Source: Candolleomyces eurysporus
Taxonomy: Eukaryota > Basidiomycota > Agaricomycetes > Agaricales > Psathyrellaceae
DNA: 64,000 nucleotides
Direction of reading: 5' to 3'
Assembly: GCA_027579435.1 (NCBI GenBank)
Contig: JANBPK010000038.1
Span: 22,319 to 86,318, forward strand
Shown here: piece by piece, positions 58,791 through 64,000 of the stretch
Numbering within the stretch: position 1 is the stretch's first letter
How the letters are laid out: every line of letters starts with the position of its first letter
Program-made: the position numbers and the translations under genes
The notes under the pieces: model-generated
Told to the model about the DNA's origin: nothing
The model's input: only the letters and a program-made list of their open reading frames with translations
Database searches by the model: none

Positions 58791-59036
58791 GACAAGCCAA
58801 GGAAGCCTGTGTGATCTTCTCGGATTCTCGGCGCATCGCTTTTTCTATAACCTGGGCGGTGACTCGGTCATTCAGGCTTAGGCTTAGGAGGCGCCCACAG
58901 CCCTTGCCGGCCCACTATAATTAGGGCGGCATCCCATCGATCTCGTATCATCTCTTGGGATTCTTACTCCCACTGGAGTATTCCAGAGACCACTCGAGTC
59001 CGCGCAGGCTCAGATAACTAGGTGAGGAGCACCTCG
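58791..59036 (+). pseudogene. Relic of an NRPS-type carrier (thiolation) domain
   Basis: One frame reads SQGSLCDLLGFSAHRFFYNL and then GGDSVIQA, stopping at TAG. LGGDS is the phosphopantetheine attachment motif of peptidyl carrier domains, and the LCDLLGFS lead-in has the expected form. In another frame just downstream, IIRAASHRSRIISWDSYSHW then SIPETTRV resembles the end of such a domain (hydrophobic helix, then D-x-F-x-H-x-T-I). No adenylation or reductase sequence is seen around it. It is a small broken fragment of an NRPS or alpha-aminoadipate-reductase-type gene. Confidence 0.5.
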
Positions 59037-59391
59037 TATAGCGTCGAGGGCAAGGATCCAATGCTCTATTCCGGCACGCTGGCATCGACTAAATATACGG
59101 ATCACACCCGCGATCTAATCTAATCTAACCTACCTACCACTCCGCCAGGATCCCCTACCACTTTTGTTTGACGAGCGCCAGTGACGACCGGAACCGAGCC
59201 TGATCCCCTTTGGCTCCGTGCATCGGTCATAACGACTACAACGATTTCTGATACGCAAGTGAATTCAGAAGAGCGGGACGACGACCTCTACGAACCTCCG
59301 AAACGTACGGGTGCGAAGGAGCACCACTAGTAGGACGAGCCACAAACCGATCCGCCAAGCAAGAACAGTCGCACTCGAAGATCATTCGAAG
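59037..59391. promoter_or_regulatory. Upstream region of the C2-domain gene
   Basis: About 350 bp of unremarkable sequence before ATG 59392. Nothing else is seen. Confidence 0.4.
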
Positions 59392-61215
59392 ATGCCTGGA
59401 AAGCGAAACCTGTTGAGTATGAGCAACATGCTCGAGTCTTTGAACGAGGCCGTTCACAAGACGAAAGAGGCTGCGAATAGGGAAAAGGGCGCCCTGACGA
59501 GAAAGCTTGGGGAGATGGGGATTGAGGTTTCGTTGGTAGATGTTGAGATTCAGGTGCGTGTTATCGATTTTTATCCCTGTATATGAGATTTTGACGTTGC
59601 GGTTGGTTTGTATCATAGTTTATCGGAGCATCAGGGCTACCCAAGATGGACGTCGTTGGGAGCGCCGACCCCTACTTTGTCGCGAAGATCGACCACCGGA
59701 TTTCCTTTGTGTACGTCTACCCCTCTGAGACATCCATCCAACCTCAAACCAAACATCGCTCATAGGTCCAACGTCGTTCGGAACTCCCTCGCTCCAGTCT
59801 GGAACGAAATCTGGCGCGTCAAAAACGTTCCAAGCACCGCCGACCTAGCAGTAGAAGTGCACGATAAAGACGAAGGGTCCGCCACCGACGATTTTATCGG
59901 CAAATTCAACATCAGTTTATCAGCTGGTGCAAAGGAAGTTCAGATCGAAGGCCCCGTCTTGGCTCTTCGCAAATCAAAAGGAACGTTCTGGCTGAAGATC
60001 GACTCTACACCCTCGACAATGCGCAAGAAAGAGGAGTTCCAGTACCTCTTCGACGGGCCCATCAGGTTTACGAGGCATTTTTCGCCTACGGTTGGGCTGT
60101 TCACCAGTTCGGCGACCACGACCAATACAGCTGGTAGCAACGCCGACCCAGGTGGACGCTCTAGTATACATGGGCACCGACGCGATGTCCGGTTTTGCTC
60201 GACGTGAAAATTCGTGAACAAGGCTGTGCCCCTTTTCTTTAGGAATGTCCATCAGGATTGGAACACCAAGTATCCAGCACAGAAGAATTTTGGGGCGGGT
60301 CCGACGAGTGTTGCGGTGCGCAGTGGTATCCAAGCTGGGCACCGGATGCTCTATGCGAGGCTGGCGAGTAATGGGTATGGTTATCGATAATCGGATGGAA
60401 GGAGGAGTCGAAGAACCTGTTTCGCTCAAGGCTATCCTAAACGCAGGTTCGGGGCCCGAAGGCGTCTCTTTAACGGCAGAAGGAGGGGCCGGGGGAGAAC
60501 GGATCAAACCAGCTGTGTACACCTACATCATCTCGTCCGCGGATGACACTCTCAGGTTCGGCGAGACGGGCGCGGCGTTCTTTGTGGACTTTTCTTCGAA
60601 GGATGGTTTGCACTCTAGCTGTGCGCAGCATGTCTGGTATTCGGGCGAGTTTCACCCAAGACCTGTGGGCGGATGGGCGAACTTCAATGACTCCATCGCG
60701 GATGAAGACATCGATTGGGAGCTGGTCGTCGATAACAATTCGGGGACGTACGCACCTGACAAGATGATGTTGCCAACTGTTCAAGAATGCTTGGAGTATA
60801 ACTTTGGATGCGGGTTGGCTGAGAGGAATTCGAGAGAGTTTAAATTGTTGTGTATGATAGGGAGGACGAGAGGTTGGTCGAGAGTAGGGAGGCGTGTAGG
60901 AATTATGCGGTCAACGTGAGAGGGATTACTCAGGATGACTTTGAATCCTATGTACACGATGGGGAGGTTAAGCTGAACCAGGCGGCGTCGCTCACCCTGC
61001 AGGAAACGTTTAATGTACCAAGCAGCTTACAACCACTTGCCACACCTGTGGGAAGCGGCCGATGCTGCGCACGGCAGGTGCCCAGGCATTTTGGCACAAC
61101 AAAAACTCTCGGGACGCTGATCCTTCCCTCATGCCGTATCTGCCGACACCTCCTCCTCTACCAATGTTTCACTGTCCGCTCCTTATCAACGTGAATACCA
61201 GGGGGGCGGGGGGAA
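59392..61215 (+). pseudogene. C2-domain protein gene with multiple disabling lesions
   Basis: ATG 59392 starts MPGKRNLLSMSNMLESLNEA; introns after VEIQ and ISFV lead into a C2 domain (FIGASGLPKMDVVGSADPYF, VWNEIWRVKNVPSTADLAV, VHDKDEGSATDDFIGKFN). The C-terminal part typical of Agaricomycete C2 proteins follows (WNTKYPAQKNFGAGPTSVAV, HVWYSGEFHPRPVGGWANF, YDREDERLVESREACRNYA, YNHLPHLWEAADAAHGRCPG, YLPTPPPLPMF). Lesions: TGA at 60205-60207 where the family has Trp; an 8-bp loss near 60380 compared with the fragment at 38628; two extra bases near 60849; one extra base near 61018; one more shift near 61118. So many breaks argue for a pseudogene, although single-base sequencing errors cannot be excluded. 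Confidence 0.65.
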
Positions 61216-61990
61216 TTGTTGACCGTCAGGCAAGATTGAGTAATCTAGCACAATTGACCAGAACTAAAGGTATGGAAAACGGAAGGACGGAAATGGAGCG
61301 GAGCTAGTGGAAACAGCCGAAGGACGGAACGATGCCGGTGGCATGATGGATTTCATTCTTGGCCCCCAACTTGCCCCCTTGAGTACCCTCAGCAAAATGC
61401 CTCAGCGACCGGAATCATAAATTTGAAGCCGATAGACATGCCAAAGATTTCTCTGATTTATATTGTATACTAATCGCTTATTACTTCTATATTCTCTCAC
61501 TGTACTCATACAATCAAGTGCTTGCTCTCGTCCTTTGTTTCATTGGTTTGAGGAATGTTTGAACATCTTGGGGTTTGTAATGTCGCCAAAGTTAATGCGG
61601 TGCCGCGATCCATTGGACCACGCCAACTAGACGATGTCGGGAGCCAACATCCCATACTGTTCTTCTCCAAAAATGCAAGATGGATGAAGGTAGGACGAAG
61701 GCCAGCACCAGCCAAGCGATGACATGCTGGGGAGGTAACTGCACTTGCTCAAAGCTTCTTTATATCACTATTGGTTCTCTGGCAGTGCCACCCCGAAAAT
61801 GCTTGCAAGATTGGCAAGGGAATTTCAGGAACAGGCCCCATCAGGCTTCATCACCTCATTGCTTAGTTGAAAATTTGGGCCATATATGTGCCATAGTTCT
61901 TTTAAACCTAGCAAAGTAGGTCCATTTAGGTAGTTCAAAGTGAAGCTGCTGAATTTGTGACCAGAGGAGCTATTAGGTAAGCAGAGGTTT
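61216..61990. other. Intergenic, no supported gene
   Basis: AT-richer sequence with short open frames only. Composition shifts towards that of the retroelement relic that follows. Confidence 0.4.
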
Positions 61991-62530
61991 CTTTTGTTTC
62001 TATTTATTGTGGAGGTAGAAGCCCAATATGTAGCTAGTCAGAGGGTCTGTGACAGTGGCCAGTGGATGGTGAGGGGAAGGAACAAAGTGATCCACTGTAT
62101 AAACCTCAAGTTTCTGGGGGTCCATACATCTTGAGGAAACAAACTCGGAGACCCATGCTCAGAATGGGCTCAGACGGATGTGCAGAATCAAGGATTTGAG
62201 AGGCTATTTTCCCTCGAATATTTTGTATCATGACAAGGACAGGCTTGAATGCACCTCTGTTTGTTTCTCCTTCACTATCGGCAATTCTAATCCAGCCGGT
62301 TGGTTGTCATGGCATGGCAAGAGGTGGTAGACCACAGCATAGCAACTATCTCTACAGTTTGGATGTGAGCTGAGACAAAGAACTGAAGTTACCTTAGCAA
62401 ATACAGGTTTCCCCTGCCCGCTGTTCTCAAGGTCAATGAGGAACGGTGCAAGCACAAGCCTAACCAGAGGGTGCACAAAGTTCATTGATGTCTCAACTCT
62501 AACAGTGAGATGAAGGCTAGTCCAAGCCTC
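61990..62530 (+). mobile_element. Degraded Ty1/copia-like RNase H fragment
   Basis: VEVEAQYVASQ near 62009 resembles the copia RNase H motif (S-x-V-E-A-E-Y-x-A). TLANTGFPCP near 62393 and TKFIDVSTLTVR near 62480 resemble the later motif (L-A-x-N-P then R-T-K-H-I-D-V-R). Spacing between the two is about 300 bp too long and stops interrupt the frames, so this is a relic with an insertion or rearrangement. No LTRs are identified with confidence. Confidence 0.35.
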
Positions 62531-64000
62531 TGCTAGTCAGAGAGGCTAACCACCAGCGCTCAATAGCTTTGATCATGCAGAGCATTGCTTAACTGGACCC
62601 CAGGAGGATGCAAGCAACCATGGAACTAAGATGTTAACTATACAATGGACTAGTAGGTATAGTACAGTTGTCTTCTATCCTACTCGACACTAATTGAACA
62701 AAGAGAAGAAGAAACAATATCATGACTACAAAGCATGGACAACTGTGCTTTGGAAGCGTGTTCCAATTGATGGGACTTTCCTGGGCATGTGCAGAGTTGG
62801 ACAAGGGTTGGTTCAGCTTGACCGTTGATACACTGCCTGCATAGACACCCTCTCAAATCTGTGAATCTATTTGTAAAGTTCGCAAACCGACGTAGCTAAT
62901 TAAATAGATCTTCTTGAAGGAAGGGAAATATAAGAGTTGGAGCTATCCCTGACTGTCAAATAAGCAGACACCCTAGAGAACAAAGGAACATTGAGTACGA
63001 CGGTTCTGCGATGACACTTTAACTTCACAAAGGTCTCGCGAATGTATCCGAAATGCAGTAATACTATTCAAAGTCTAACTAGCATGCCTGACCTGGCGAG
63101 GTACAGTGCTAGGGGAGCTGTGCACACTACAAGGGAATTTGCCCTGACACTCACTAAGCAGAAGTCTTCATGAAGCAGCCGGTGGCTTCGAGAATTGATG
63201 AGCGATCCGCTAAGTCAATAAGCGTTGACGTGACTGGAATGGGAAGGAACGGAAGGAGTGATCAACGTCGGACAGCTAATCTGAAGTTTGTGAACCTGCT
63301 CGGAAAACCAGAAAGCACGACTAAAGCTTATGTGGTCATTTACCCAAAGCTCAGTCAGCCTGTCCACAGCCAAGAGAAAGAAAGAGTCAGCAGAGTAGTG
63401 AAGCAGTGTGGCTTGGTGGAGCCAAGCACCCAAAGTTTGGATCAATTCATCGGATTGGGTTCACAAACGGTGATACGACCGTGTTCGCGTTTTCGCAAAT
63501 AAATACCCAAGTTTATTGAATACATTGTTCATAATTCAATTAACGGTCGTGTCTATCTAATCTCTATGTTACAAAACCCTTCCAGTCTTAAGATAACTTG
63601 CACGGTGCGAAGGATAAAGTAAGAGTACACTACTCCTGGGTTCACAAGAGTTGGAGTCTACTCGAGAACTGCCGACTTAGAGGTGCGCCCGCCATATACC
63701 CAAGATTAGGGTTTAGTAAGCCAGCCGGTTGGTGCCGCTTCAGATCAAATGGCCTACCCTGCAGCTGAAAGGCTCAATTTCACTACTAAAGCAATAGAGG
63801 TGGTTTCCTAGGCACTAAAGGTACCTACCCTCTCGCACGGCCTCACATCAATTGAGTATATTCAGTGCTAGAGCAGTAGGGCGAGTCCCTAAGCATATAA
63901 AGAGATGTGCGGCAAGGTTTCGGCACATCAGACGGCATGATGGCTGGCGCGGCACGAGAAAGGAGCTCAAAAGTACTCTGAAAGGAAAGTCGTTCACGGA
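62531..64000. other. Right-edge region without supported genes
   Basis: The longest frame (63170-63502, 110 codons) has no recognisable motif. AT-rich, possibly retroelement-derived sequence. Confidence 0.35.

Noticed and set aside
1..64000. CRISPR arrays, rRNA genes and bacterial-type operons
   Set aside because: Nothing of the kind is visible; intron-rich eukaryotic gene structure throughout.

Overview
This 64-kb window is nuclear DNA of a filamentous basidiomycete. Genes are broken by many 45-75 nt GT-AG introns, and core promoters are pyrimidine-rich. Products are typical of Agaricomycetes: arrestin-like protein, S10 carboxypeptidase, GH47 mannosidase, G-protein alpha subunit, membrane-anchored glutaminase A, and NACHT-ankyrin NLRs. 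The overall look recalls Rhizoctonia/Ceratobasidium, but that is inference.

Layout. The left part (1-29 kb) carries an arrestin-like gene, a broken S10 carboxypeptidase copy, NACHT-ankyrin gene A (+), then ordinary genes: S10 carboxypeptidase (-), GH47 alpha-mannosidase (-), Galpha (+), an alpha/beta hydrolase (+) and glutaminase A (+). At 29-35.7 kb lies NACHT-ankyrin gene B (-), a full paralogue of A. Homology of the two copies includes about 0.5 kb of promoter and 0.15 kb of 3' flank. The pair therefore forms inverted arms of about 6.4 kb around an 18-kb block of conserved genes. My splice models give open proteins of 1761 (A) and 1833 (B) residues.

The right part (35.7-64 kb) is accessory and duplication-ridden. 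It has a repeat rich in TTTTATCC motifs and two broken copies of a C2-domain gene. From 40.4 to 58.2 kb runs a cluster built from three families: F, a single-exon protein of about 205 residues with no function I recognise (seven copies: four open, three decayed); Y, a 10-exon multi-pass membrane protein resembling DUF4436 (two open, one 3' remnant); and X, a secreted Cys-rich protein (one open, one decayed). The order X(-) / F relic(-) / Y(+) / F(+) appears twice (41.5-49.1 and 52.4-58.2 kb), and the Y-F end is reiterated once more inside the first block. An inverted pair of nearly identical F genes spans the first block. The right edge holds a relic of an NRPS-type carrier domain and scraps of a Ty1/copia-like element.

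Points of most interest: the inverted NLR pair, the undescribed F/Y cassette, and a Galpha gene whose C-terminus is explained only by a one-nucleotide exon. Nine isolated N bases, mostly next to homopolymers, mark assembly uncertainty; one falls in the Galpha coding sequence.
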